DNA from: Dermatemys mawii
Lineage: Eukaryota > Chordata > Testudines > Dermatemydidae
Direction: 5' to 3'
DNA: 64,000 nucleotides
NCBI GenBank assembly: GCA_007922305.1
Contig: ML677326.1
Coordinates: 53,146,453 to 53,210,452, forward strand
Shown here: one piece after another, positions 48,854 to 60,826 of the stretch
Numbering within the stretch: the stretch's first letter is position 1
Layout of the letters: the number at the start of each line of letters is the position of its first letter
Position numbers and translations under genes: made by a program
Notes under the pieces: model-generated
Databases searched by the model: none
What the model was told of the DNA's origin: nothing
The model's input: the letters and a program-made list of their open reading frames with translations, nothing else

Positions 48854-50900
48854 CTGAACACATGTAAAGACAACGTGGGTTCTGTGCTAAAATTTACCCA
48901 AACTAAACCAAGCTACACAGAGATCAGTTCTGAGCTTGGTGAAATGATTCTCTACAATAATAAGCTGTAAATTCATGAATATTCTGTGTGAAAGACTTTT
49001 AATTAGAATACAAATAATATCAATTTAAAAAATTCTCAATGAGATAATTGAAATCAACAACGAATAAACAAAATCATTACTGTATCATATATTTCTGTAT
49101 TTCCGTTTCAAACTGGGTTATAAAACACCGCTGAGCTGTGAAAAACAAACCATGCTAGACTATTAACTGGTTCTTATTTATTTTCCAAAACAGATTATCT
49201 GTTTTCAGTTTTAGACTATAAAACTGGTCTGTAGGTGGGGTAGCTTCCAGAACACAAAACCTAAGTGTTAAAATGTAAAGTTCCTTTAGCTTTATGGGAC
49301 TAGATAAATTAGGCAATATGAATTTCAATATCTGTGTTTTGGTTGTGTTGAGAGTGGTTTAGAATGGTACAAATAATACTACGTAGAAATGGTCACAACT
49401 CCCACATACAGGTTGCCTACCAATTTTTAGCAGAAAAAGAAATCTGTTTTGAAGAGCTCTAAAGCATCCATTGTTTGCAACAGAGATCTCTAGGGATCTG
49501 CCATAGCCATCCGCACTGATAAGAAGCTCAAAGTACAGTCATCACCATAACTTTACTGGAAAGTGCAGTGTTTGTTTTCTCTCCATTGCTCTCCTTCCCC
49601 TTGGTATCAAGCAGATTTAAAGAGATAGCTCCACCTTTGTGCTACCCACTCCTTTGTCTTACCTACCGGGCCATGAGGTGCACCACTCAGTTCCTTATTC
49701 TCCCCACAACATCACAGGAGTATGAGGTGCTGTTAACAAAGAGGGAGAAGTAGGAAGGAAGAAATGCCCCTTTCCATCTGCACCACAATCCACTACTTCA
49801 ACACCACCCTATGTCAGCTGCACTTTTTTAGGGACTATCACGCAATTTTTTCTGGAGACTACAGCAAAGCAGAGAATACCATCAGACACTAAAATTCTGG
49901 AAAATTTGAATATCCGTATCTTCAAAGATGTGGGACCCAATTACCCTACACACTCTCAAATAACACTTGGTTAAGGAAATGGGAGCTACGGGGATGGGTT
50001 CTGTGTGCAGAGGCAGCACATGGAGCTAGGAGCTGAGGAAGGGAGGGACATGTCATTGCTCCCAAGGAGCCCCCTATGGTAAGTGCTGCCCAGGGCCCTC
50101 ACCCCCTCCTGCCCAAGCTGCTTAGTTGGTCCCCAGGCCAGCCACAGGAGCCGCTGCAGATGTCACAGAAGTCCTAGAAAGTCACGCAATCTGGACTGTC
50201 CTAGTTTCTGTAGAATGAGTACTGATCCAGTTCAGTCCACAAAGATAAGTTTGTCTCAGTAAGTGCATCATGTTGCATACATTATGTTGTGCTTTCCTTA
50301 CAAGGTTTGTCTATGACCTTTTCCTATATCATAAATTGCACCATTTTAACAAAAAGTATATTTTAAAAACCGATTTAGTTAAATTGGTACAAATCCCCAT
50401 GTGCAAAATTAACTAACATGCTTTAGTTAATACTTTTTAAACCACCACTTAACTATCTTTGTCTACACTAGGTGCTATTTTTAAATATGTTATCTCATGT
50501 TAACCCTAGAAAGAACTACTGTGTTCTGCATGTATGACATACTTATTTGGTGTATGAAATCTGGTGAAGCCAAGCCACAGCGTTCTTAACAAGAATGTTC
50601 AAAGCATGTTAAAGGTATGACACACAAAGATAAAGAAGAAACACTAAAAACACATCTTCAATTTAATAGTGTATCTTGGTCTTTCTTGAAGGGGAAATGT
50701 CCAGTATCTGACACTGATTTAAGAAGATAATATTCAGATGAGAATATGTGGCCTAATACTATTCCCACGTATTTAACTGGGAACAAGAATGAGCCCCCTG
50801 AGAGCAGCAGATCTTGCAAATATGCAAAGAAAGTAAAAAAAAAACCAAAAAAAAAACTTTGATTAAAAAGGAAAAAATAACTTTAAATACTATCTTCAGC
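48854..50900. other. 5' intron stretch, no gene recognised
   Basis: Intron between the first coding exon and the promoter. A GC-richer patch at 49990-50215 has TCACGCAA-like boxes on both sides (49837 and 50182) and may be an old TIR element, but the ends are not convincing. Confidence 0.4.
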
Positions 50901-51300
50901 CACAAAACACTCATATGCAGAGACCCACAAGGCTCAGTCACCTCCCCCATTTATTCAATTTCTTTATGAAACTGTTGGGAGAGCTGATGAGACAAGATGG
51001 ACTGAAGTGTCAACATTATATAGATTATATCCAGCTTTACATCTTCTTTATACAAAAATAAAGTGCATCATCTCCCAGATTTCTTACTGCAAGATTCAGG
51101 TGATCCTGTTAGGAAGACAGAAGATCCTTGAAGAACCGGCTTCCCATATAATATCCCAAACTACAGAAGGCATCTCTTCTCAGAATATGAATGCAGTCTT
51201 CGGCATCTTTAAGGGGTCCTTTTAAACTCTTCTGTCCTACTGGATGCTCAAACAACCATGGCACCAAAAATTACCCACTTCCATCTGCTATTCGCTAGAA

Positions 51301-51536
51301 CAGGGGTCCCCAAACTTTTCGGGCCGTGGCCCCCCAGGGTACGTCCGCCGAAATGCTGCCGCAGAAAGCGGAAGCTTCCGCTTTCCGTGGCGGCATTTCG
51401 GCAGGACCAAAACAGCCCGCCCAGGAGTTCAGCAGTCTCCCGGGCGGGCTCGGCGGCGGCACCAGGGTCTCGCACACCCCCTGGGGTGGGCTCATGCACT
51501 CTTGGGTGTGTGCGCACCCCAGTTTGAAGACGACTG
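51301..51536. mobile_element. hAT-type palindromic MITE with perfect target duplication
   Basis: Left end CAGGGGTCCCCAAACTTTT; right end CAGTTTGAAGACGACTG, an eroded inverted match. A perfect 8-bp duplication CGCTAGAA occurs at 51293-51300 and 51537-51544. The interior holds a near-perfect 56-bp palindrome (own entry). Non-coding. Confidence 0.85.
51347..51402. repeat. 56-bp near-perfect palindrome
   Basis: Centred on GAAGCTTC (51371-51378). Its 28-base arms pair with one mismatch (A63/C86 of the 51300s) and two G-T wobbles, beginning GCCGAAATGC and ending GGCATTTCGGC. It would form a very stable hairpin in RNA or a cruciform in DNA. It is part of the surrounding hAT-type MITE. Confidence 0.85.
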
Positions 51537-51900
51537 CGCTAGAAGACAGCACTCCAATCCCATGAAATTCTAAACTGGACACCAGCTATTCATGACCTCT
51601 AGAGTTACTACAAATTCAGCAGCCCATGTGCATAGCAACACAGGTCATCCTGAAGCTCCTCTCTGCACTAACCCTTCACTGAATACTATGTCCAACACAA
51701 ATTCTCTGCCCTGATTCTGAAGTCTCTCCATGGGATTGGCCCCAGCAATCAAAGATCCTCTCTCCCTCTACCATCATCATCTCCACTACAGCCATGTTCC
51801 ACAAGAACAATTCACTGTCGTCTAATAAGGGGAGACTTATGAATACAGAATGTCAAATTTTCACAGATGCTACACAGAGTATGAAATACATTCCTTCAAA

Positions 51901-54244
51901 AAAAAAAAAAAAAAATAACCCCAGGTATCACTTCCAGAATCAACTGCAAAACTCATTTCTTGGATGGAGCCTTTATTCAATAAGGTCTTTACACATGTGG
52001 ACAACACACCCATTTACTCACAAACAAAAGTCATATACTAGTCAATAACTAGTCAAGTTATTTCTTGTAAAGGTTGGAAAAGTAGAAAGAAGGAGTATTA
52101 CTGCAACTTCTACTTTTAAATTGGGAAGTGCTCTGATACTATAGTGATGGAGACACACGAAACAGATAATATAGCTTTTTCTTTTTCCTATAAATTTTCA
52201 GGGAGAATAGACTTCTCAGCATTTCTCCCTGTTTCTTAGTTGCTTTCTATAGCACTCGGCAAGCAGATGACCAGGGATTTGTTTGTACTCCTTGTACACT
52301 GGCACATAACTTTTCTTCCCAGTCACACACCATCTGAGGAAGTAATGGTAAACGTCACATCTTATCCTTAACTCATGCTAATATACCTTTTTTTTTCCCA
52401 AATGTGGAGTTGATCTCTTAAAAACTGGGCACATACAGCAAGTGTTGTGGATACCAGATTTTTGTGACTTAGTTTCTCTGCTCCCACCTCCTCCTCAGAT
52501 GCTACCTGTATTACAGAAGCAGTTTTAGAAGGGATTTCACTTCATTATATAAATTGCACTTTACTACAAAGAAAGATTTTGTTTGGAGATAAGATTTGGG
52601 AAGTGAGAATGTGGCACTGGCAGTGTTCTTTACTAGAAAACTAAAGGAAAATGGCCCAATTTGTCCTTGATATCTAACTAGGGACCATATAATATGACCA
52701 CTTCATATATAACAGTTGTTCTGGAATTATTTGGGGCCAGTTGCCTTTTTGACTGAGGATTTAATTTCACTACATTACCAGCCACCAAAATAGGTGTGTG
52801 ATTTCAAATCTCCACATGTTCCATATTCCACTTCTATATCTTGACTAGTCTTTATCTTGAAAGCTGGGAGGCAAAGCATTTAACACTTTCCTTTTCAGCA
52901 CACCCTACTCAACTCCTGTTAGGCTACAAGTGAAAGTGAGTGATGACCTCATCCTACACCCCCAGTTGCAAACATTACAAAACCACCCCAGGCTGGCAAG
53001 ACTGTAAGTCCCTCTTTTAGAGAGGTCCAGAACTAGAATAGATAAAGGGAAACAGAACGAAGTGATTTGGCAGCAGCAAGAAGAAATTTGTACAGTCACC
53101 TAACAGTCCTCTTAGACCCTTCTTTATTTATGTAAATAAACTCAAAATATTACAGAAAACCCAAGAAATCTCTTGATCATTGAAATAAAAGCCAGTATGC
53201 TTGAGCTAAATTAAGTTTCAATTTCCCATACAAACATAGAATGATAACCATAAAGAGAAGAAATTTAATGTCCACAGTGACTGCTATAAGTTCCACTCCG
53301 AGAATAGTTTGTAACATCAATCAGATCCAAATTAGAAAGACATAGTACTTCAATAATACGAAATAATTCATTTGATGCTTTGTGATAAATTCATCCTGTT
53401 GACTTCAGAAGAGTTGCAGCTGAAATTAATTTGGCCAAGTAAATCTCAAACACTATCTAGCAAAAGAACACCTCATGGAAATCCATACATTATAAACAGT
53501 AACTCAGAACCCCTCCCTCCCAAATAAAAAAAACAATGTTATTCGACAACTTCTCCTCAATCTCTAAAAATGTCGGTTGATGAATATTTTGTAGACTAAA
53601 ATATTTGAAACATTTCCCCCCTCACCGTCAGCCCACAAATGGTCAGAAGACACTAGAATTATGACCCTACCTAACTTGTGATATTGCGGAATCTGCCATA
53701 CCAGGCTTCTCCCCCATCAGCGCCAGAGGAATCCCCTGCTCTTCAGCCCCAGGAAGCCAACAGTGGAAAAACACAAAAACTGAATAATGTACGTCATTAC
53801 TGTCAATAATAAAGCCCAATATTACTTTTCCGCAATTTTCCATGACTTGTCTGCAACTCACCTGCAATTTTTTTGACCATCATCCTGCAATTCCAGCAGG
53901 AACTTAACTATAATACAATTAAAGGTATCCTCAGACTTTTTATATTATCGAGTATTGTTCTTGATTACACTTTAGGTCATATCTTGATACAGATTTATGT
54001 GCAGAACTCCCAGTAAAGTCAGTTGACATTGTGAGCAAAAATCAACAATAGGATATGGTTTCCAGAAATATAACATGCAAACAGTAGAAATATTACAGAA
54101 GAATATTACCTTTAAATTTCCACAATGGGAACAGAACTTATACCTGGATCAGTGCCACTTGATACCATACTATAAATTTTAGTAATAATAAAATAGGCTC
54201 TACACCAGCACTATCCTTCCCATATGTAAATATGAATATTTCTA
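51901..54244. other. 5' intron stretch, no gene recognised
   Basis: An A-run lies at 51899-51914. The stretch 53680-53880 has phrases (AATATTACTTTTCCGCAATTTT) of an unclassified dispersed repeat. No exon seen. Confidence 0.4.
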
Positions 54245-54254
54245 AAAGAAAATA

Positions 54255-54450
54255 TGCAGTGTTGTTGTAGCCATGTTGGTCTGCGGATATTAGAGAGAAA
54301 AAGTGATGAGGTAATATCTTTTTTTGGACCAACTTCTGTTGGTGAGAGGCAAGCTTTTGAGCTTACACAACCCAAAGAGAAGTTCTATATAAGCTCAAAA
54401 GCAATCTCTCTCACTGGCAATAAAAAAGACTCTCACCCACCTTGTTTCTC
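54255..54450. mobile_element. Penelope terminal sequence, inverted unit with 10-bp target duplication
   Basis: From TGCAGTGTTGTTGTAGCCATG to GAGCTTACACAACCC the terminal repeat reads on the minus strand. It then reads on the plus strand from TATAAGCTCAAAAGC to CACCCACCTTGTTTCTC. The whole inverted unit is framed by a perfect 10-bp duplication AAAGAAAATA (54245-54254 and 54451-54460). It therefore inserted as one piece. The hammerhead core boxes are eroded (AAAA instead of GAAA). Confidence 0.75.
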
Positions 54451-54460
54451 AAAGAAAATA

Positions 54461-56380
54461 TGTAGTACTATGAAGTCTGATACATTTCAGATGGCAAATC
54501 AATGTGTTCTCCTCTATTGCACAAAAATATTTGTATGGAGTGCTGAGCTAGCCACTTTCCACTCATCTTTCAAACTGTGTATTAAACATTTTTACTTTTT
54601 CAAAACTAAAAACAAGACTTTATTGGCTATTTTGTTTTGCTAAATTCAAGAAATGTCAGCACACCCGAACTCCTCTAGCATAGACATATAACTCATATCT
54701 GTCAAACCCTGTTTAATCTCTTGCATAAAAACCACATATTCAGTCTTTATCTAGAGAAGGGTAAATTTCAGCCTTGCTAATTTTGAACAAAGTGTCTCAA
54801 ACTGTTTACTATACAAATGTTTTCATAACTCCTTTGTTTCCTCTCCCCTCTGCAATAAACGGGATGTTTTTATTTTGTGGCTCAGTCCTTAGAATGTTTC
54901 TTTTTTAAAAAGAAAAACTTGCTTATGCATTAATAGAAATGTAGAACCCTGAGTTATTGATTCTCATATCATGCTGCTGTTTGCTTGTCAAAGGAGTGCA
55001 TAACATGTACCAATTAAAAATTCTCTTTTGTCTAAAAAGCAGAAACACCTTCTGGAATTCCACATTAAACATTATCCAAGTGCAAAAGCAAGGAAGCATA
55101 TACTTAATCCATTCCCTTTTCTCCATAAATATCACTAAATGAAAAAGCATTAATGCAATAGTAATACTATATAGTTTGGAGTGCAAAAAAGGATAAGCTG
55201 TGCTGGCTTCTGACGGAGAAAGGCAGCACGACAGAATGGAGGTAAATGCCTTTCCACGCTATTCCCTGCACTGCATAGATAGCCCCTGGGGCAGTCATCA
55301 AAAAAATGCAGAAGGCAACTTATGCCAACTTGCAACAACCCCACTGTTACATAGCCATGGTTTGCTGGAGTGAAGATCATTTTAGCCACATTCTGTCTGA
55401 ACTCCTACTTGGGGTAGAGGGAACATGCATATTGAAAATTCCGGGCAATCCTCTTTTACTGGTTTGTTTCAATTTTATGCCCCCTTTGCACAGCCAAACC
55501 AGTGCAAATGGGCCAAACTGGGGGGTCAGTATCTGGCCCTCTGGATCAACATGGTCCAAAAACTGAAACAGAAAGACGGCGGAGGAAAGGCCAAAAAGAG
55601 GAGGGAGATGGCATTGAGGGGAAAATGTAAAAACAAACAAACACACACAACTAGACATGTACCTTTGACATTTTGCTTATATCATCTGTTACTAGGTTTA
55701 TATCTTGTATGTTTAAATTATAAATTCTTCAAGGCACCATGGCTCCCTGTGTGTTTGTACAGCCAGTAGCACAAGCAGACTGTGATCCTGCGTGGAGCCT
55801 TTGGTCATTACTGCAATAAAAATAAAAAATACAAAACTTAAATTCACCAATTAGCACAAAGTATACATTTTATAGTAAACAATTTAAAATAAAAAATAAT
55901 ACATTACGCTGAAACAAATAGGAACAGTTGTTCTGCATAAGCAAACAGCAGCTGAATTAGACTGCTTTTGCATTTCTTGACTTTTTGCAATTTTAACTTG
56001 AATTATGAGGATTGGAAAGTCTGCCTTATAATGACAGACAAACTCAATTTAGTTAGCTTATCAAATAAAAGATTAAGAGATCACTTGATTACAATCCATG
56101 TACCTGGTCTGGGAGAAGGTTCGTTTTAAATAGAGGGTTCTTCAGTCTACTAGACAAAGGCGTAAACAATAGCTAATGGCTGGAAATTGAAATGAGAAAA
56201 ATTTAAACTAGAAATAAGGTGCAGATTTTTAACAGTAAGAAGAATTTACTGTTTGCACCACATCCCTTCATGAATTGTTCATTCTCCATTACTACATTCA
56301 ATCAAAACTGGATGTCTTTCCAGAGGATAACTGGATATCTTTCCAGAAGATATCTGGACTTGTAGAAACAATCCTCAAAA
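54461..56380. other. 5' intron stretch, no gene recognised
   Basis: Nothing recognised apart from ordinary intronic sequence; reading frames here are short and unsupported. Confidence 0.5.
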
Positions 56381-56389
56381 GATGCAAAG

Positions 56390-56830
56390 GTCAAAACTGA
56401 CTTCTTCCACAAACTCTGCAACATTAACAATCTTCCTCAGAACACCATTCTTTTCACCTTGGATGTCATTTTCCTGTCCACCAATATCCCTCACAATGGT
56501 GGCATAGCTGCCTGCCTCAAATATTTACAAGACAATGGACAACTCTCAGATATCCACTCCAAACTCATCCACTGCATCCTTACCTATAACAATTTTACAT
56601 TCAACAACAAACACTTTGTCCAAACCACAGGAACTGCCATGGGTATTGGGATGGCTCCCCAGTATGTCAACCTCTTTATGGGCCATTTGAAGAAGAATTT
56701 CTAGACAAAGCCACAAAACCAAGGATATACCTGAGCTACATTAATGCTATTTTCATCCTCTAGTCTGGTGACAAATTCCTTCAGAGATTTTCACCACAAT
56801 TTCAACCACCACGTGTCCATTACATTTTCT
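56390..56830 (+). pseudogene. Penelope reverse transcriptase remnant
   Basis: Reads L-D-V-I-F-L-S-T-N-I-P-H-N-G-G (motif A type) and then G-T-A-M-G-I-G-M-A-P-Q-Y-V-N-L-F-M-G (motif B type). The catalytic Y-I-D-D of motif C is replaced by Y-I-N-A, just after a stop codon at 56702-56704. Both catalytic aspartates are gone, so the enzyme is dead. Confidence 0.8.
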
Positions 56831-57499
56831 CTAACACTCCCATGCTAGCCTCAACTTCCTGGATACCATGATCAGCCTCAGCAATGGAACCTAACAGATG
56901 ACAATATACAAGAAGCTTGCAGATCACCATACCTACCTTCATAGGTTCAGTAACCTCCCCAATACATCACAAAAAAAAAAAAATCATCTAAGCCTGGCAT
57001 TCAGATATCACATGATATTCTCAGAGGAAAAAGTCCAGGATACACACTCAAAACTACCTTTACCAAACAAGGGCACTCCATTGGAGAAGTAGATTGCATC
57101 ATGGAACAGACCTCACAGATAACCTGAGTGAACTTGCTTCAATACAGAAATGTGAACACCCCCACCAACCACACACTTCTAGTTGTCACCTATCATCCCA
57201 CACTGGAACCCTTACCAGATACCATCAAACAATTTCAACCCATACTTGAGGGCACCCCATCCATAAAGAAGTCTCTCCTGAACCCCCTCTTCTGGTCTTC
57301 AAACAATCCCACAACTTCTCCAAGATCATCGTCAGAAGCATAATCCTACATACCAGGACACACCAACTCAAAAGCAGCACCAGGCCCTGCTAGAAGAACA
57401 GATGCAAAACCTGCAGACATATCTCCATTGTTACAATGATCAACACACCTTTCAAGATCCATGGGTCCTACATATGCCTATCACATCACATAGGCACTA

Positions 57500-57720
57500 A
57501 ATGCCCCAATAACAAGTATGTGGGTGAAACCAATCACTACACACTTGAATGAACTCAGACAGGAAATTGAGAAAAGACAAAACCACCACATCACCTCTGG
57601 GTGAATATTTTTTCCACAAAGTGATCACTTTATATTTGATCTCAGTCCTCATACTCAAAGGAAACCTGCACAACAGTTTCAAAAGATGAACTGGAAGCTT
57701 AAACTCATAACTTTGTCAGA
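57500..57720 (+). pseudogene. GIY-YIG-type endonuclease remnant of the Penelope element
   Basis: The Y-V-G-E-T box at about 57519 is followed by a region corresponding to the L-R-x-R-x-x-x-H part. The stretch encodes H-I-T-S-G and K-G-N-L-H-N-S-F-K-R-type sequence through several frame breaks. This domain normally nicks target DNA for reverse transcription. Confidence 0.5.
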
Positions 57721-57924
57721 CCCAAAAATCCATGGACTACTGAATAGAGACACTGGATTTATGGCTTCTTGTAACAATCCCCTCTTTCTTTTCCCCCATG
57801 ACTAGAAGGGTGTTAACGGGCTACTTCACTTTGAATGGTCCCTTGAAATATGTGTTAACTACTTACACTAAGCAATCTGTTCCATCTTATATTTGCCTGT
57901 GATTTTCTGAATAAGTTTCCCAGG

Positions 57925-57960
57925 CCTAAAGGAGAACTTTGTGTAAGCTCAAAAGCTTGT
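57925..57960 (+). ncRNA. Decayed hammerhead motif of the Penelope terminus
   Basis: CCTAAAGG stands where CTGAAGA/CTGATGA is expected. AGAACTTTGTGTAAGCTC can form a partial stem II. AAAAGCTTGTC carries the decayed GAAA box and AAGCTT palindrome. The core is too mutated for activity. Confidence 0.4.
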
Positions 57961-58403
57961 CTCTCTCACCAACAAAAGTTGGCCCAGTAAAAGATATTAC
58001 CTCAACCACCTTGTCTCTCTAATGCCCCAGGACTGACATGGCTACAAGAACACGGCATTTCCAAAAGATACTTTTGTTCAACCAGAAGTTATATTGGTTA
58101 TGATGCAGAAATTACCCGGTCAATTTCTATGGCCTGTGTCATGCAGGTCATATACAGTGATCATAACAGTCCCTTAACATCTATCACTATTAGTTTTACT
58201 ACATGTGTCGAACTGATTAGACAGTTCGTTTACACTTTGATTCTACAGCCTACATTTAGAAATCTTTATAAAATAATTTCTAAAATTATCATTGCATCAT
58301 CACTGTCTAAAACAGCCTCTCTGAAATGCCTGGTGGGGGGGATTTATTTCCCCAATAGAAGTTCCCTTAATACATTATTTCCCTCAACAAAGTATTAGAA
58401 TAA

Positions 58404-60684
58404 TTTGAGGGTATCACGTATGTGGATAAGGGTGATGCAGTTGATACAGAAAGCCTTTGACAAGGTTCCTAACCAACAGTTCTTAAGGATAACATAGAAT
58501 AACAGGAAAGCTCCTCTTATGGATCAGTCACTGGTTAAAAGATAGCAAACAAAGGATTGGGGATAAATGGTCAGTTTTCATGAAGAGAGGTAAACAGCAG
58601 CATCCCCCAAGGATCTATATTATGATCACTGTTGTTCAATATATTCATTAATTATTTTGATATGGGAGTGTGTGACACTGCACCCCTTATTAATCATAGT
58701 AACATTATTATAATACGGTATTAGCATAACTATGATGCATTTTGTACAAGATAAGTCCCGTGAGGTGTCATTGGAAAAGTTATGATTTGCTAAATAGGAT
58801 TATCTGATTTCTATGCATGTATCATTTTTGTATCTGAAGTTATGAATATAGACTATGTATCTGTTTTTCAAATGCAGTTACACTTGGGTAACACCCACTA
58901 GACAAGATGCTTTCAGTCTAAATAGCTGGTTGTAAAGAGCCTGTTCAGAGTAATGGGCCATTAGAAAGAACAGTAGGTCTTTCCAGAAGTTTATTTCTCA
59001 CCTGGTGAGTCTTCCTGAAAACACTACAGACAGCCAGTGAGTGAAGGCTGCTATGACTCTGCAAGGACATGTGACCAGGCCACATGATGCTGGACACCTG
59101 TTGGGATGTCAGTATTTTTCCCACACACTGGTCTGGGAACCAAGCTTTCCAAAAGATATATAAGGCAGGGAGTGAGATCTGCAGTTCTTCACTCCCCACC
59201 CAAGACAACTGGAAACACCTGAAAAACAAAGACTGAACTGGGGGAAGTGCTGGACCCAGGCTAAAGGGATTTCTATCCTGTGTATGAAACACCTAGGGAT
59301 TCCAAGATGTAAAGCAAGTTCAGCTTGCCTCTTAAGAATCTGCAGCCTGCTTGTACCATCTCTTAGGGTGAAAATCAGATTGGATATTAATTAGCAATCT
59401 AGTATATTAAGATTAATTTGTGTTTTTTGTTTATTTGCTAGGTAATCTGCTTGCTATCTCTTACCACTTCAACTTTATCTTTTGTAGTTAATAAACTTGT
59501 TTTTGTTTTAATCTAAACCAGTGAGCTTTGACTGGAGTGCTTGGGAAAAAAATCTATGCTTGACTACCACAAGTGTGTTTTGCTCTCCTCACACTGAGGG
59601 AGAGGCAGACCGGATACTAAGCCCATATACTGGCCAGATTTGACCAGGGCAGAACGGTACTGCTCTGGGGTCTCAGGCTGGGAAGCTGATAATTAGAGAG
59701 TCTGCATGTAACTGCAGCTGGGAGTGTCCCTACCTATATGAATGCAGGTGAAAGTGCAGGCTGGTGGGCTTTGCAGCTTGTCACAGCAGTACAGTGCGAG
59801 ACGGTGGGTCAGAGGCTCAGTGGTACCCCAGTTTTAGGTAGCACCCCAGGGGGACCCTGTCACAGAGTGAACGGCAAAGTGGAAATTTTTGCAGATGATA
59901 CAAAATTACTCGAGATTGTTAAGTCCAGAACTGACTGAGAAGAGTTACATACAAAATGACTGCCTCAGAAGGAGTACTGCAGAATGGGATCTGGGGGTCA
60001 TAGTGGATCACAAGCTAAATATGAGTCAACAGTATAACACTGTTGCAAAAAAAGCAAACATCATTCTGGGATGTATCAGCACGAGTATTGTAAGCAAGAC
60101 ATGAGAATTCTTCCATTCCACTCTGCGCTGATTAGGCCTCAACTGGAGTATTGTGTTCAGTTCTGGGCACCATATTTCAGGAAAGATGTGGATAAATTGG
60201 AGAAAGTCCAGAGAAGAGCAACAAAAAATGATTAAAGGTCTAGAAAACATGACCTATGAGGGAAGATTGAAAACACTAGGTTTGTTTAGTCTGAAGAAAA
60301 GAAGACTGAGAGGGGACATGATAACAGTTTTCAAGTTGATAAAAGGTTGTTACAAGGAAGAGGGAGAAAAAATGTTCTTCTTAACCTCTGAGGATACGAC
60401 ACGAAGCAATGGGTTTAAATTGCAGCAAGGGCAGTTTAGATTGGACATTAGGAAAAACTTACTAACCGTCAGTGTGGTTCAGCACTGGAATAAATTGCCT
60501 AAACTAAAGGAAAGTGCATGTGTGTATTCAGCATTTTTTCTAATTCTCCATCACTGGGGATTTTTAAGAGCAGGTTGGACAAACATCTGTCAGGGATGGC
60601 CTAAATAATACTTAGTCCTGCCTTGAGTGCAGGGGACTAGATTAGATGACTCTCAAGATCCCTTTCAGTTCTATGATTCTATGA
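58404..60684 (+). mobile_element. CR1 LINE split by a solo LTR
   Basis: Left part 58404-58670 and right part 59865-60684 join in register across the LTR. The left reads I-P-Q-G-S-I-L and L-F-N-I-F-I-N-Y-F; the right reads F-A-D-D-T-K-L, the catalytic motif of the CR1 reverse transcriptase. Frames at 59889-60104 and 60153-60608 continue through the C-terminal R-R-L-R-G-D and H-W-N-K-L-P. The 3' end is the classic TTCTATGATTCTATGA tail (60669-60684). Several stops and shifts make it inactive. Confidence 0.85.
58671..59864 (+). mobile_element. Solo LTR (1194 bp) with 5-bp target duplication
   Basis: Begins TGTGACACTGCACCCC and ends GGGACCCTGTCACA, short inverted ends of TGTGACA/TGTCACA type. 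It is flanked by a perfect 5-bp duplication GAGTG (58666-58670 and 59865-59869). Inside are TATATAAGG (about 59157) as a likely TATA box and AATAAA (about 59489) as a likely poly(A) signal, placed as in an LTR. No internal retroviral genes are present, consistent with recombination between two LTRs. Confidence 0.85.
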
Positions 60685-60780
60685 AAGGGATCTCAAAAAA
60701 CTGGGTTACTGGGCAACAAAATGCCAGATGAAATTCAACAATGACAAGTGCAAAATAATGCACCTTGGAAAAATACTTCC

Positions 60781-60826
<46 letters not shown>

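Larger units (their letters stand above)
50925..51900 (+). mobile_element. Possible old LINE (L2/CR1-like) remnant, interrupted
   Basis: Conceptual translation on the plus strand gives only fragments reminiscent of the 3' part of L2-type ORF2: a stretch before the hAT insertion, and a H-G-I-G-P-S-type run after it near 51720-51760. Many stops are present. The hAT MITE at 51301-51536 divides it. The family assignment is weak. Confidence 0.3.
56385..58057 (+). mobile_element. Penelope-like element (RT, nuclease remnant, terminal repeat)
   Basis: A plus-strand reverse transcriptase remnant occupies 56390 to about 56830. After it comes a GIY-YIG-type segment near 57500-57720 (Y-V-G-E-T motif at about 57519). 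The end at 57925-58057 has AAGCTCAAAAGCTTGTCTC and GGCCCAGTAAAAGATATTACC, the Penelope terminal sequence. The link between coding part and hammerhead-type terminus in one copy supports the assignment of the other terminal fragments in the window. Multiple stops make it inactive. Confidence 0.8.
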
